Origin: Nautiliaceae bacterium
Lineage (GTDB): Bacteria; Campylobacterota; Campylobacteria; Campylobacterales; Nautiliaceae
Assembly (NCBI GenBank): GCA_027035735.1
Contig: JALVUH010000024.1
Span: forward strand, 1 to 12,016
DNA: 12,016 nt
Direction: 5' to 3'
The notes below the pieces were generated by a model. The model saw only the letters and a program-made list of their open reading frames with translations. It ran no database searches and had not been told where the DNA came from. A program made the position numbers and the translations under genes. Positions 1 through 7,474 of the stretch are shown here, piece after piece. Each line of letters starts with the position of its first letter. The stretch's first letter is position 1.

Positions 1-1179
1 AGTCTTGGAATTTTTTCTAATTTTGAATTTTTAAAATACCATCCCCAAGCTTTTTTGAGCCAATGTCCTACAATAGGCAAAGGTATCATAAAAGCTTTTT
101 TATTATCTCTATATACAAAAGCAGCTCCATTTCCTGCATCCATTACACATAAAATATTAATGTGTGAAATATACTCTTTTCTAATTTCACTTCCTTTTTC
201 CATCTCATTTATATTAAAAGCAGTAACTCTTGCCATTACCTCTGCTAAATGACCCTGTTTTGCTCTCCAATCAGGTCCATCTATTGCTGCACTATCTCCT
301 ATTGCAAAAATTGGATATTTTTCTGAACTTGTTTCATCAAAGTTATGCATAACCTCACAATATTCATTAATTTTTATGAAACCAGCTTCATTTAAAGGTA
401 AATCAGAATTTTTGAATATTTCTGGACCATTTCCAGCTGGAATAAACATCGTCAAATCACTCTCTAATTTAGTATCATCTTCAAAAATCACTCCATCTTC
501 TACAAATTCTTTTATTTTTTTGCCTTTAATTGATTTTATATTAAGTCTTTCAAACCAAGAATCCATAGCTTTAAGAGCTTTTTCTCCCATTCTAGCTCCA
601 GGTTTTGGCATAGGAGCAAAAAAAGTAAGTTCAAATTTGTCTCTAATTCCAAGGCGTCTTAATTTATAATCAACATTAAACATAACTTCAAAAGCAGGTC
701 CCCCTCTTACATTGCTTGGGTCTTTTGGATTCCCACCAAACCCAAAAGCAATTTTTCCACTTCCTTTTTTTATAAGTTCATCAAGTCTTTTTTTTATTTC
801 AATAGATTCTTCTGGCTTACCACAAATTGAAAGAGTATGTTCAATTCCTTTATGTTTCATTTTACTACCACCAATTGCAATAACTAAATATTCAAAATCT
901 CTAAATTCATTTTTTTCACACTTAATTAATTTTTCATTTATTTTAATCTCTTTTACTTCATCATAAATTACATTAAAACCATGAACTGCGGCTAAATCAT
1001 CCCATTTTAATATACAATCTTCAAATTTATATTCACCTGTTGGAATCCAAATAGAAATAGGATAAATATACATATAATCTCTATTAGTTACAACAGTTAC
1101 ATTAAATTTATATTTCCTAAGAAAAATTGCAGCTTCTAATGCTGCAAATCCTCCTCCTAATATTAAAACTCTTTTCATA
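1..1179 (-). CDS. Sulfide:quinone oxidoreductase-like FAD flavoprotein (3' end beyond the window)
   Basis: 393 codons are open with no stop, so the C-terminus lies past the left edge. ATG at 1177-1179 follows an AGGAG box. Residues 5-17 form the Rossmann FAD-binding turn (LILGGGFAALEAA), and AIGD at 292-295 is the second flavin-contact motif. The order of blocks matches SQR: TLSIC (Cys119), a GGPAFE block at 159-164, FIPAGNGPE near 245-253, the AIGD loop, LCVMDAGNGAAF (Cys344), and a C-terminal tail rich in Trp, Lys and aromatics (GHWLKKAWGWYF) like the membrane-surface helices of SQR. Known SQRs oxidise sulfide and pass electrons to quinone at the inner membrane. Oddity: SQRs have Cys in the motif before FGPAYE, while here the equivalent residue is Arg158, so one half of the redox cysteine pair is absent. 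Sulfide oxidation is therefore uncertain; a related FAD-dependent dehydrogenase is equally possible. It has its own likely promoter behind the MFS gene. Confidence 0.8.
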
Positions 1180-1208
1180 AAATTCTCCTATAAGATTTTT
1201 TTATGTAA

Positions 1209-1214
1209 ATTATA
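1209..1214 (-). promoter_or_regulatory. Likely -10 box for the SQR-like gene
   Basis: On the minus strand this reads TATAAT behind a TTTTTGT stretch, in the 42-bp gap after the MFS stop codon. It would start transcription about 22 bases before the ATG at 1179. It suggests the flavoprotein can be expressed apart from the helicase-transporter pair. Seen by eye only. Confidence 0.5.
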
Positions 1215-1221
1215 ACAAAAA

Positions 1222-2427
1222 TTAATAATAACTTTTTAATTTATTTGCAAAATAAAATCCTATTAAAAGCATTACAATTGTAAAAATATATAAAAATTTA
1301 TATCCAAAAAGTTCTAAAATAAACCCTCCAGGAATAGAAAAAAAGAGCCCAATTGAAGTAATATTGTTTTGAAGAGCTACATATATTGGTCTTTTATCTT
1401 CTGGAGCTATTTCAAAAAGCAAATTAATTCCACTTATTCTAAAACCATCAATAGCCATTCCCATCAAAAAGAAAAATAAAAAATAAATTATTTCTTTTTC
1501 AAAAAATAAAACTAAAATAAAAGAAAAAATAACTAAACTATAAGAAATTAAAAATATTTTTTTATAATTTGGTGATAGTTTTTTCCATATTATATTTCCT
1601 AAAATTGCTCCTAACATTTGAATAGTTACAAATCCACCTACTAACCATCCTGTAAGATGAATTGTATTCTTTGCTTGAATAATTACAAAAGGAAATGCGA
1701 ATAAAAAAGAGTAGCTAAAAAGCATTGCTAAAATTTGAATTTGTAAAGCTTTATCATTTTTTAAAAAAGAAAATGCATTTTTAATATATTTAAAAAAACT
1801 CTCTTCTTTAATTCTAATATTTTCTTTAACAGGTTCTTTTATAGTTGCAAAAGCAAACATACCTATACTCATTAAAATTGCACTTATCATAAATAAATAT
1901 GCATAACTTTTTGGAGGATTAAACTCGCTTAAAACCCATCCAGCAACTCCACCACTTACAATTGAACCTATTGCAGCAAATAACTGTCTATTTGCCATAC
2001 TTTTACCACGTTCTTCTTTAGTAAAAACTTTTGCGATTATTTCACTAAAATAAATACTTCCAAATCCTGCAGAAAATGAAAAAATGAATAAAAATATTCC
2101 AAATAAAACTAATGTCAAAGTTGGATTTTTATCTCCTATTAAATATATGCTAAGTCCTATCAAAAACCAACTTATAACTCTTGTAATAAAAACTCTTTTT
2201 AAATATGGCATCGCTTTTTTAAAAGTTTGAGCATAAAAAGCAGCCACTAATTGAACAAGTATAGCTCCACCTCTAAGAAGTGAAACAAAAATACCTACAA
2301 TGACTACATTTTGAGTAAAATGATGAATAATAAGAGGTAAAATCGTACTAGGCTCTGCAATTGTCATTGCAACTGCTAAGAAAAATCCATGCATTATGTT
2401 TTTAATATTATTTTCTTTATAATTCAT
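1222..2427 (-). CDS. MFS transporter, 12 predicted membrane spans, substrate unknown
   Basis: The 401-residue protein is strongly hydrophobic and has about twelve membrane spans, roughly at residues 11-36, 41-66, 79-98, 103-128, 147-167, 174-196, 229-251, 259-282, 290-309, 312-334, 350-372 and 376-396. A basic loop lies between spans 2 and 3 (TFKKAMPYLKR), and the long charged central loop around 197-228 separates two six-span halves, as in the major facilitator superfamily. These are inner-membrane secondary transporters; nothing visible gives the substrate or direction. The ATG sits one base after the stop of the helicase gene. Its Shine-Dalgarno sequence (AAAGGAA) lies inside the last helicase codons, so the two genes are almost surely co-transcribed and probably translationally coupled. 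The pairing with a helicase need not mean a shared function. Confidence 0.85.
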   Translation of the reverse strand: MNYKENNIKNIMHGFFLAVAMTIAEPSTILPLIIHHFTQNVVIVGIFVSLLRGGAILVQLVAAFYAQTFKKAMPYLKRVFITRVISWFLIGLSIYLIGDKNPTLTLVLFGIFLFIFSFSAGFGSIYFSEIIAKVFTKEERGKSMANRQLFAAIGSIVSGGVAGWVLSEFNPPKSYAYLFMISAILMSIGMFAFATIKEPVKENIRIKEESFFKYIKNAFSFLKNDKALQIQILAMLFSYSFLFAFPFVIIQAKNTIHLTGWLVGGFVTIQMLGAILGNIIWKKLSPNYKKIFLISYSLVIFSFILVLFFEKEIIYFLFFFLMGMAIDGFRISGINLLFEIAPEDKRPIYVALQNNITSIGLFFSIPGGFILELFGYKFLYIFTIVMLLIGFYFANKLKSYY

Positions 2428-2428
2428 T

Positions 2429-4453
2429 TTATTCCTTTATTTTATATCCAGCTTCTATTAAAAATCTACTTGGCTCATATTCTATATTTTTAATTCTATC
2501 TCTTTTTGCAAAAGCAAAATATAATTTGTCTTTTGCGCGTGTTACAGCTACATAAAACAATCTTCTCTCTTCTTCAATTCCTCCAGCAGGCTTTGAGAGT
2601 TTAATATTTGGAAATCTTCCCTCCATCATATCAACAATATAAACTTCACTAAATTCAAGCCCTTTGCTTGCATGAACTGTTAAAAGATTTACACCTCTAC
2701 CTTCACTCATTTCACTAGCTCCTAATACCATTGCATTAATAAATTTTTCAAGTTCATCATATCTTTTAAGTAAATTTCCTAAAATTTTTATTTTATTTTT
2801 AATTTTTTCTGTATTTTCTTCAAAAAGTTCTTGTTGAATTTTTCCATTTTTATCTTTACTTCTTTCTTTTGCAAGATAAAGAATAATTTTCTGTAAAAGT
2901 GATGAATTTATTAATTCATTAAATATAGAATTTGGATTTTTAAATCTTTTAGTCTTTTTTAAAAATTTATAAAAATCATATAAAAATTCTGCTCCCTCTA
3001 TACTTAATTTTGGATGCTTAAGTACAGGATTACTCAAAAACTCCTCTTCAAATCCCAAATCCTTAAACTTAGCAATACTTCCAAGTTGTATAAAATCATC
3101 AAAAAGCCCAAGCTGATAAGATGTTTTTTTCTTTTGAAAAACTTTTTTTGAAGTATCGGGATTTAAAAATCCTTTTATCACATTACCATCACCCAAAATA
3201 TTTAATGCTTCAAAAATATCACTAGCAATGCTACTGCCTATTCCTTTTGCATATTCAAAAATATGAATAAAAGCCATTATATCTTTTGGATTAATTAAAA
3301 ATGATAAAATATCAAGTGTTACCTTGATTTCTCTACTCTCAAAAAATCCTACTCCACCTTTTCTTTTGCATTCAATTCCTTTTTCTCTAAGCATTGCTTC
3401 TATTGCATCTGCACTTGAATTATTTCTAAAAAGAATAGCTATTTCATCTCTTTGAGTGGTAGAAGTTAAAATTCTATTTGCAATATCTCTATACTCTTCA
3501 AATGTATCAGCATACATCAAAAGCTTTGGATATTCTCCTGAATATCCTCTTGTAACTTCTAAAGATTTTGGATAGATACGAGGATTATTTTTTATAACTT
3601 TATTTGCTACATCTAAAATTTCTCCATAACTTCTATAATTTTTCTTTAATGTAAAAATTCTTGCATCTTCATATCTCTTATCAAATGTTGAAATAATGTT
3701 TATATCAGCTCCATTAAATGCATAAATACTTTGGTCATAATCCCCAACACAAAACAAAGAATTTTGTTTTAATGCTTCAATAAGTCTATTTTGAAGTGGA
3801 TTTGTATCTTGATATTCATCCACTAAAACTTCTTTAAATGGATTTTCAATACCATTTTCAAGTTCTTCTATCATTCTTAAAAGAAGTGAATTAAAATCTA
3901 CTAAATTATGTTTTTTCTTAATTTCTTCATATTCTTCAAATATATCTTCATAAATTAAAATATACTCTTCTTGAGTCGGTGCTCTTTTTAAGAGCCACTC
4001 TTCAAAAGAATTAGAATTAGAATTTAAAAATAAAGAATAAATATCAAATAAATAGTTTGCACTATAAGGTTTCTCTTCATATCCTAGGCGATTAAAATCT
4101 CTTTTATCATAAATAGATTTAAATAGTATCTTCATATCTTTTGGAGTTTTAAGAACTATTTTTTTATTAAGTTTTTTTAGCCATCTGTAACTTACAGAAT
4201 GAAATGTTCCAGCTTCAATATTTTTTGCATTTTCAAAAACTTTTACAATTCTCTCTTTCATTTCATTTGCAGCTTTATTTGTAAAAGTCAATAGCAAAAT
4301 TTCATCTGGTTTTATACCATTTTGAAGCAGATAAGCGATTCTTCCTACAATTGTAGAAGTTTTACCTGTTCCTGCACTTGCAATAATTAAATTATGACCA
4401 AAAGGTGCAGTAGCTGCTTGATATTGCTCTTTATTAAGTTTACTTAAAGGCAA
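2429..4453 (-). CDS. UvrD/Rep/PcrA-family superfamily 1 DNA helicase (TTG start)
   Basis: 674 residues with the full SF1A helicase motif set in order: Q motif around LNKEQ (6-10), Walker A GTGKT (28-32), motif Ia LLTFTNKAANEM (54-65), Walker B VDEYQD (211-216), motif III GDYDQSIYAFNGA (237-249), motif IV NYRS (272-275), motif V LTVHASKGLEF (591-601) and motif VI RRLFYVAVTRAK (630-641). Such proteins unwind DNA 3' to 5' using ATP in excision repair, mismatch repair or fork restart; which role applies here cannot be read from sequence. The start is TTG at 4451-4453: an AAGGA box lies five bases upstream, no ATG is available before an in-frame TAA, and the next Met would remove the Walker A region. 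A TATAAT box just upstream suggests a very short leader. The length is slightly below typical UvrD (about 720). It is followed by the MFS gene after one base. Confidence 0.93.
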   Translation of the reverse strand: MPLSKLNKEQYQAATAPFGHNLIIASAGTGKTSTIVGRIAYLLQNGIKPDEILLLTFTNKAANEMKERIVKVFENAKNIEAGTFHSVSYRWLKKLNKKIVLKTPKDMKILFKSIYDKRDFNRLGYEEKPYSANYLFDIYSLFLNSNSNSFEEWLLKRAPTQEEYILIYEDIFEEYEEIKKKHNLVDFNSLLLRMIEELENGIENPFKEVLVDEYQDTNPLQNRLIEALKQNSLFCVGDYDQSIYAFNGADINIISTFDKRYEDARIFTLKKNYRSYGEILDVANKVIKNNPRIYPKSLEVTRGYSGEYPKLLMYADTFEEYRDIANRILTSTTQRDEIAILFRNNSSADAIEAMLREKGIECKRKGGVGFFESREIKVTLDILSFLINPKDIMAFIHIFEYAKGIGSSIASDIFEALNILGDGNVIKGFLNPDTSKKVFQKKKTSYQLGLFDDFIQLGSIAKFKDLGFEEEFLSNPVLKHPKLSIEGAEFLYDFYKFLKKTKRFKNPNSIFNELINSSLLQKIILYLAKERSKDKNGKIQQELFEENTEKIKNKIKILGNLLKRYDELEKFINAMVLGASEMSEGRGVNLLTVHASKGLEFSEVYIVDMMEGRFPNIKLSKPAGGIEEERRLFYVAVTRAKDKLYFAFAKRDRIKNIEYEPSRFLIEAGYKIKE

Positions 4454-4473
4454 ATTATTCCTTTTTTGCGCGA

Positions 4474-4479
4474 ATTATA
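4474..4479 (-). promoter_or_regulatory. Likely -10 box for the helicase-MFS operon
   Basis: The minus strand reads GATATAAT here, with T/C-rich DNA upstream. Transcription would begin about 14 bases before the TTG start codon, leaving room only for the AAGGA ribosome site. It lies in the 109-bp gap after argB. Judged by eye. Confidence 0.55.
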
Positions 4480-4538
4480 TCAGTTTAGGAGATAGAAGAA
4501 AAGAAAAATTTTTTTGTTTTATTTATAAATTTTTAAAT

Positions 4539-4569
4539 CAAAAACTTAACATAATAATTTTACTATTTA
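4539..4569. repeat. Copy A of a 31-bp A/T-rich repeat, at the 3' end of argB
   Basis: The plus strand begins CAAAAAC, continues TTAACATAATA, then one variable base, then TTTTACT and a T-rich end. It matches 29 of 31 positions with copy B at 5428-5458 and shares an 18-of-19 core with copy C at 9883-9901. The argB stop codon (4563-4565) lies inside it. The role is unknown; see the findings. Confidence 0.8.
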
Positions 4570-5399
4570 ATTTCTGTTCCAATACCTTCACTTGTTAATA
4601 ATTCAAGTAAAATTGAATGCTCTACTCTTCCATCAATGATATGAGCTTTTTCTACTCCTTTTTCAACTGCAGATAGTGCTGCATCAACTTTTGGAATCAT
4701 TCCTCCAGCAATTGTTCCATTATTTTTTAATCTTTCTATCTCTTTTTTATCAAGAGAACTTATAAGATTACCTTCCTTATCAAGCACTCCTGGTGTATCT
4801 GTTAGAAATATAACTCTTTTTGCATTAATAGCCGCTGCTATTTCACTTGCTGCTGTATCTGCATTAATATTATATCCTGGATGAGTTGGAGAATCACCTG
4901 CAGCAATAGGTGCAATTACAGGAATTAAATTTTCACTTAAAAGCTTATTTAAAAATACACCATCAATTGATATAATCTCTCCTGTATAACCTACAAGAGA
5001 TTTTGCCTTCATAAAAGACATATCTTTTCCATTTATTCCTATTGCTTTTGCTCCATGTTGATTTAGCATATTTACTATTTCTTTATTTATTTCTCCACTC
5101 AATACCATTTCAGCAATTTTTATTGATTCTTCTGTAGTAACTCTGATTCCATCTTTAAATTCAGTTTTTATATGAAGAGCATTTAATATTTCAGTTATTC
5201 TTTTACCTCCTCCATGAACAATAACAGGTTTAATTCCTACCATATAAAGCATTAAAATATCCACAGCAAAAGATTCTTTTAATTTTTCATCAATTTGTGC
5301 ACTCCCTCCATATTTGATAACAATAGTTTTTCCATAAAATTTTCTGATAAATGGAAGAGCATCAAGAAGTGTTTCAACTTTTTGTATTTTTTTCTTCAT
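4563..5399 (-). CDS. argB: Acetylglutamate kinase (second step of arginine synthesis)
   Basis: 278 residues, the usual size. The enzyme phosphorylates N-acetyl-L-glutamate with ATP in the cytoplasm, making N-acetylglutamyl phosphate for arginine synthesis. Amino-acid-kinase motifs are clear: KYGGSA (29-34, Lys29 being the phosphate-contacting lysine), VHGGGKRI (61-68), GINGKD (121-126), NINADTAASEIA (177-188), LTDTPGVLD (199-207) and GGMIPKV (232-238). Some 28 residues precede the KYGG motif and carry an amphipathic helix (VETLLDALPFIRKFYG). This resembles the N-terminal helix of arginine-inhibited, hexameric enzymes such as the Thermotoga one, so feedback inhibition by arginine is a reasonable inference. 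ATG at 5397-5399 follows AAAGGAG. It lies 49 bases after queC on the same strand and is flanked on both sides by near-identical 31-bp repeats, which is unusual. Confidence 0.96.
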   Translation of the reverse strand: MKKKIQKVETLLDALPFIRKFYGKTIVIKYGGSAQIDEKLKESFAVDILMLYMVGIKPVIVHGGGKRITEILNALHIKTEFKDGIRVTTEESIKIAEMVLSGEINKEIVNMLNQHGAKAIGINGKDMSFMKAKSLVGYTGEIISIDGVFLNKLLSENLIPVIAPIAAGDSPTHPGYNINADTAASEIAAAINAKRVIFLTDTPGVLDKEGNLISSLDKKEIERLKNNGTIAGGMIPKVDAALSAVEKGVEKAHIIDGRVEHSILLELLTSEGIGTEIK

Positions 5400-5427
5400 A
5401 TTTCTCCTTTAATATATTTTTGGATTA

Positions 5428-5458
5428 CAAAAACTTAACATAATATTTTTACTCTTTA
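5428..5458. repeat. Copy B of the 31-bp A/T-rich repeat, at the 3' end of queC and upstream of argB
   Basis: Same element as copy A, exactly 889 bp away in the same orientation, with differences at only two of 31 positions. The queC stop codon (5449-5451) lies inside it, in a different register from the argB stop inside copy A. On the minus strand it contains TATTATG, which could serve as a -10 box for argB. Confidence 0.8.
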
Positions 5459-6117
5459 TATTTTATAGGGTCTTTTACTCCTGCTTTTTCAAATCCTTTA
5501 AGCCTAAGTCTACAACTATCACAAACTCCACAAGCCTCATCTTCATTCTTATAACAGCTCCAAGTAAGCTCAAGTGGAACCCCTACTTCTATTGCTTTTT
5601 TTACAATATCCTCTTTTTTTAGATGAATAAGAGGAGTTTTTATCTCTATATTTGTCTCAGGCTTTGTGCCCGCATTTATAGCTTTTTGCATATATTTTAT
5701 AAACTCTTCCCTACAATCTGGATAACCACTACTATCTTCTTCTACAACTCCTATATAAATAGCACTAGCTCCTTCTTTTTCAGCTATTGCAGCTGCAATT
5801 GAAAGAAAAATTCCATTTCTAAAAGGAACATAAGTTATAGGAACTCCAGGTTTAATTCCATCAGTTGGAACTTCTATATTTTCATCAACTAATGCACTTG
5901 CACCAATTTGTTTAAAAAAAGGAATATCAATAATATATCTATTTTCAATTCCTAAATAATCACAAATTTTATTAAAACTCTCAAGCTCTTTAGCCTCTGT
6001 TCTTTGTCCGTAATTAAAATGAAGTGGAATTATCTCATAGCCTTCTTTCTTAGCTATAAAAGTAGCAGTAGTAGAATCCATACCACCACTTAATATTACT
6101 ACAGCTTTTTTCATCAT
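5449..6117 (-). CDS. queC: 7-cyano-7-deazaguanine (preQ0) synthase
   Basis: 222 residues, normal for QueC. The enzyme converts 7-carboxy-7-deazaguanine to preQ0 with ammonia and ATP, a step towards queuosine in tRNA. The N-terminal PP-loop ATPase motif is SGGMDST (10-16), followed by FNYGQR, YVPFRNG and EEDSSGYPDCR, all typical of QueC. The C-terminus has the four zinc-binding cysteines at 188, 196, 199 and 202. Two Met codons open the frame at 6117 and 6114. The only ribosome-site-like sequence (AAAAAGG, 6121-6127) ends three bases before the first and six before the second, so the second is the better start; this removes one residue. It diverges from ybeY across 39 bases. No preQ1 riboswitch fits in that space. 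Confidence 0.95.
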   Translation of the reverse strand: MMKKAVVILSGGMDSTTATFIAKKEGYEIIPLHFNYGQRTEAKELESFNKICDYLGIENRYIIDIPFFKQIGASALVDENIEVPTDGIKPGVPITYVPFRNGIFLSIAAAIAEKEGASAIYIGVVEEDSSGYPDCREEFIKYMQKAINAGTKPETNIEIKTPLIHLKKEDIVKKAIEVGVPLELTWSCYKNEDEACGVCDSCRLRLKGFEKAGVKDPIKYKE

Positions 6118-6128
6118 AAGCCTTTTTG

Positions 6129-6134
6129 TATAAT
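6129..6134 (+). promoter_or_regulatory. Likely -10 box for ybeY
   Basis: TATAAT behind CCTTTTTG, 22 bases before the ybeY ATG. A TSS near 6141 would leave a leader of about 16 bases carrying only the AAAGGTG ribosome site. The same 12 bases (ATAATTTTACTA) also occur inside repeat copy A. Confidence 0.55.
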
Positions 6135-6138
6135 TTTA
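6133..6138 (-). promoter_or_regulatory. Likely -10 box for queC
   Basis: The minus strand reads TAAAAT preceded by a CCTTTTTTTAG stretch, as in T-rich Campylobacterota promoters. The predicted start site is about 9-12 bases before the queC Met codons. It overlaps the ybeY -10 box on the other strand by two bases. Judged by eye. Confidence 0.45.
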
Positions 6139-6156
6139 CTAAAAAAAGGTGTAATT

Positions 6157-6573
6157 ATGATAGAGTTTGATAATAGAAGTGATTTTGATTTTGATATAAA
6201 AACACTTGAAGAAATTTATAATTATTTAACCAATAAAGACATTGAACTAATTTTAACTACAGATGAAGAGATAAAAGAATTAAATAAAACTTATAGAAAT
6301 AAAAATAAAGCTACTGATGTATTAAGCTTCCCTCTTGAAAATATCCCAGGCATGCCACTTGGTAGTATTGTTATATCTGTTGATACTGCTAAAAAAGGAG
6401 CTGAAGAATTTGGACATAGCATTGAAGATGAAATAAAACTTTTATTTATTCATGGACTTTTACACTTGCTTGGATATGACCATGAAATAGATAATGGAGA
6501 GATGAGAGAAAAAGAAAAAGAGATTATTGAAAAATTCAATTTACCAAAAAGTTTAATTATAAGAAACAATTAA
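6157..6573 (+). CDS. ybeY: Endoribonuclease YbeY (rRNA maturation factor)
   Basis: 138 residues, near the usual 140-155. YbeY is a metal-dependent single-strand RNase involved in 16S rRNA 3' processing and ribosome quality control. The diagnostic zinc motif HGLLHLLGYDH lies at 99-109, with His99, His103 and His109 as metal ligands. The upstream conserved blocks LNKTYRNKNKATDVLSFP (42-59) and LGSIVIS (68-74) are also present. ATG at 6157 follows AAAGGTG at a spacing of about five bases. The gene is transcribed away from queC, and its stop is followed after 21 bases by a tRNA gene on the same strand that has its own TATAAT box. Nothing in it is unusual. Confidence 0.96.
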   Translation: MIEFDNRSDFDFDIKTLEEIYNYLTNKDIELILTTDEEIKELNKTYRNKNKATDVLSFPLENIPGMPLGSIVISVDTAKKGAEEFGHSIEDEIKLLFIHGLLHLLGYDHEIDNGEMREKEKEIIEKFNLPKSLIIRNN

Positions 6574-6579
6574 ATTTGA

Positions 6580-6585
6580 TATAAT
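6580..6585 (+). promoter_or_regulatory. Likely -10 box for tRNA-Lys
   Basis: TATAAT in the context TTTGATATAATTTC, nine bases before the first base of the mature tRNA, so the leader would be only a few bases. It starts seven bases after the ybeY stop codon. Confidence 0.6.
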
Positions 6586-6594
6586 TTCATAAAT

Positions 6595-6667
6595 GAGCCC
6601 TTAGCTCAACTGGTAGAGCACCGGACTCTTAATCCGGGGGTTGTGGGTTCGATTCCCACAGGGCTCA
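6595..6667 (+). tRNA. tRNA-Lys (anticodon CTT)
   Basis: A complete 73-base cloverleaf can be drawn. The acceptor stem GAGCCCT/AGGGCTC pairs at all seven positions. The D arm is GCTC/GAGC with the GG of the D loop. The anticodon stem CCGGA/TCCGG closes a seven-base loop CTCTTAA with anticodon CTT at 6628-6630. The variable loop is GGGTT, and the T arm GTGGG/CCCAC carries the TTCGATT loop. The discriminator is A (6667), and CCA is not encoded. It reads the lysine codon AAG, which is much rarer than AAA in these A-rich genes. Its last three bases are also the complement of the stop codon of the convergent gene. Confidence 0.95.
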
Positions 6668-7474
6668 CTTGAATAATGTAAATAAAGATTTTTCAATAGT
6701 TGGATATTGAAACTCAAATCCAGCTTCAATTAATCTTTTTGGAATCACTTTTTGAGAAGAGAGCAATACTTCAGCTCCCTCACCATATAAAATCTTTAAA
6801 ATAAATGGAGGAATAATAAAAAGAGCTTTTTTATTTAAAGCTTTTGCTAATGTTTTTGTAAATTCATAATTTGTGGTATAAAAAGGGGTTGAAGCATTAA
6901 AAATTCCTGTTAATCTATTTTCAATCAAAAATTTATATATTCTAACCAAATCTCTAATATCAATAAAACTTAAAAAATTGCAACCTCTTCCAATCGTTCC
7001 TCCAAGATTTAATTTAAAAGGCAAAAGCATCTGTTTTATTGCCCCTCCATCTTTTCCTAAAACAACTGAAAGTCTAAGAATTGAAGTTGGTTTTTTACAT
7101 TTTAAAGCTTCTCTCTCCCACTCTTTAGCCAGATTTGCCAAAAAATTATCTGCTAAATTACTATCTTCACTACAACTGCAATTATTTGGATAAATTCCTA
7201 TAGCTGAGGTTGAAATAAAATATTTCACTACATTTGAATCATTAATAATTTTTACTACCTTCTTTGTAGTTTCAATTCTTGAAAAATAAAGCTTCCTTTT
7301 ATAATTTTCACTCCACCTTCTTAAAATAGTAGCACCTGCTAAATTAATTACTACATCACAATTTTTAATTTCTTCTAAATTTTTTAAACTACTATCAATA
7401 ATTAAAGGATTTTTAAACTCTTTTGCTAAATTTCTACCTATAAATCCGCTTCCTCCAACAATCCCTACTCTCAT
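6665..7474 (-). CDS. TIGR01777-family (YfcH/SDR39U1-type) NAD(P)-dependent epimerase-like protein
   Basis: 269 residues, somewhat shorter than the usual ~295. The N-terminal dinucleotide-binding motif GGSGFIG lies at 7-13. VINLAGATILRRW (42-54) is the signature block of the TIGR01777 group, STSAIGIYP is at 88-96, and FNASTP is at 192-197. The C-terminal DUF1731-like part runs from about 220, including PPFILKILYGEGAEVLLSSQ. It is an extended short-chain dehydrogenase/reductase fold. The reaction and substrate are not established for the bacterial family, and no YxxxK triad is obvious. ATG overlaps the rpoN stop as ATGA (7471-7474), so it is the last gene of the tsaE-lptB-rpoN operon and probably translationally coupled. 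Its TGA stop (6665-6667) lies within the 3' end of the convergent tRNA-Lys gene. Confidence 0.88.
   Translation of the reverse strand: MRVGIVGGSGFIGRNLAKEFKNPLIIDSSLKNLEEIKNCDVVINLAGATILRRWSENYKRKLYFSRIETTKKVVKIINDSNVVKYFISTSAIGIYPNNCSCSEDSNLADNFLANLAKEWEREALKCKKPTSILRLSVVLGKDGGAIKQMLLPFKLNLGGTIGRGCNFLSFIDIRDLVRIYKFLIENRLTGIFNASTPFYTTNYEFTKTLAKALNKKALFIIPPFILKILYGEGAEVLLSSQKVIPKRLIEAGFEFQYPTIEKSLFTLFK

Noticed and set aside
342..353. Perfect 12-bp palindrome GTTATGCATAAC
   Set aside because: It lies in the middle of the SQR-like coding region (Val-Met-His-Asn codons) with no link to a promoter; probably coincidental.
376..966. Plus-strand open frames opposite the SQR-like gene
   Set aside because: The minus strand encodes clear FAD and SQR motifs across the whole stretch; the plus-strand frames show no domain pattern.
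4505..4534. AAAAATTT ... AAATTTTT inverted repeat after argB as a terminator
   Set aside because: The stem is made only of A-T pairs and sits in a long A/T-rich stretch, so the match is expected by chance and would be unstable.
7230..7257. AATAATTTTTACTA, similar to the repeat core
   Set aside because: It is inside the epimerase-like coding sequence, lacks the TTAACAT half, and is explained by Val-Lys-Ile-Ile codons.
6595..7474. Integration site or genomic island at the tRNA-Lys
   Set aside because: No integrase, no duplicated tRNA 3' end and no change of composition is visible; the neighbour is the end of a conserved-looking operon.
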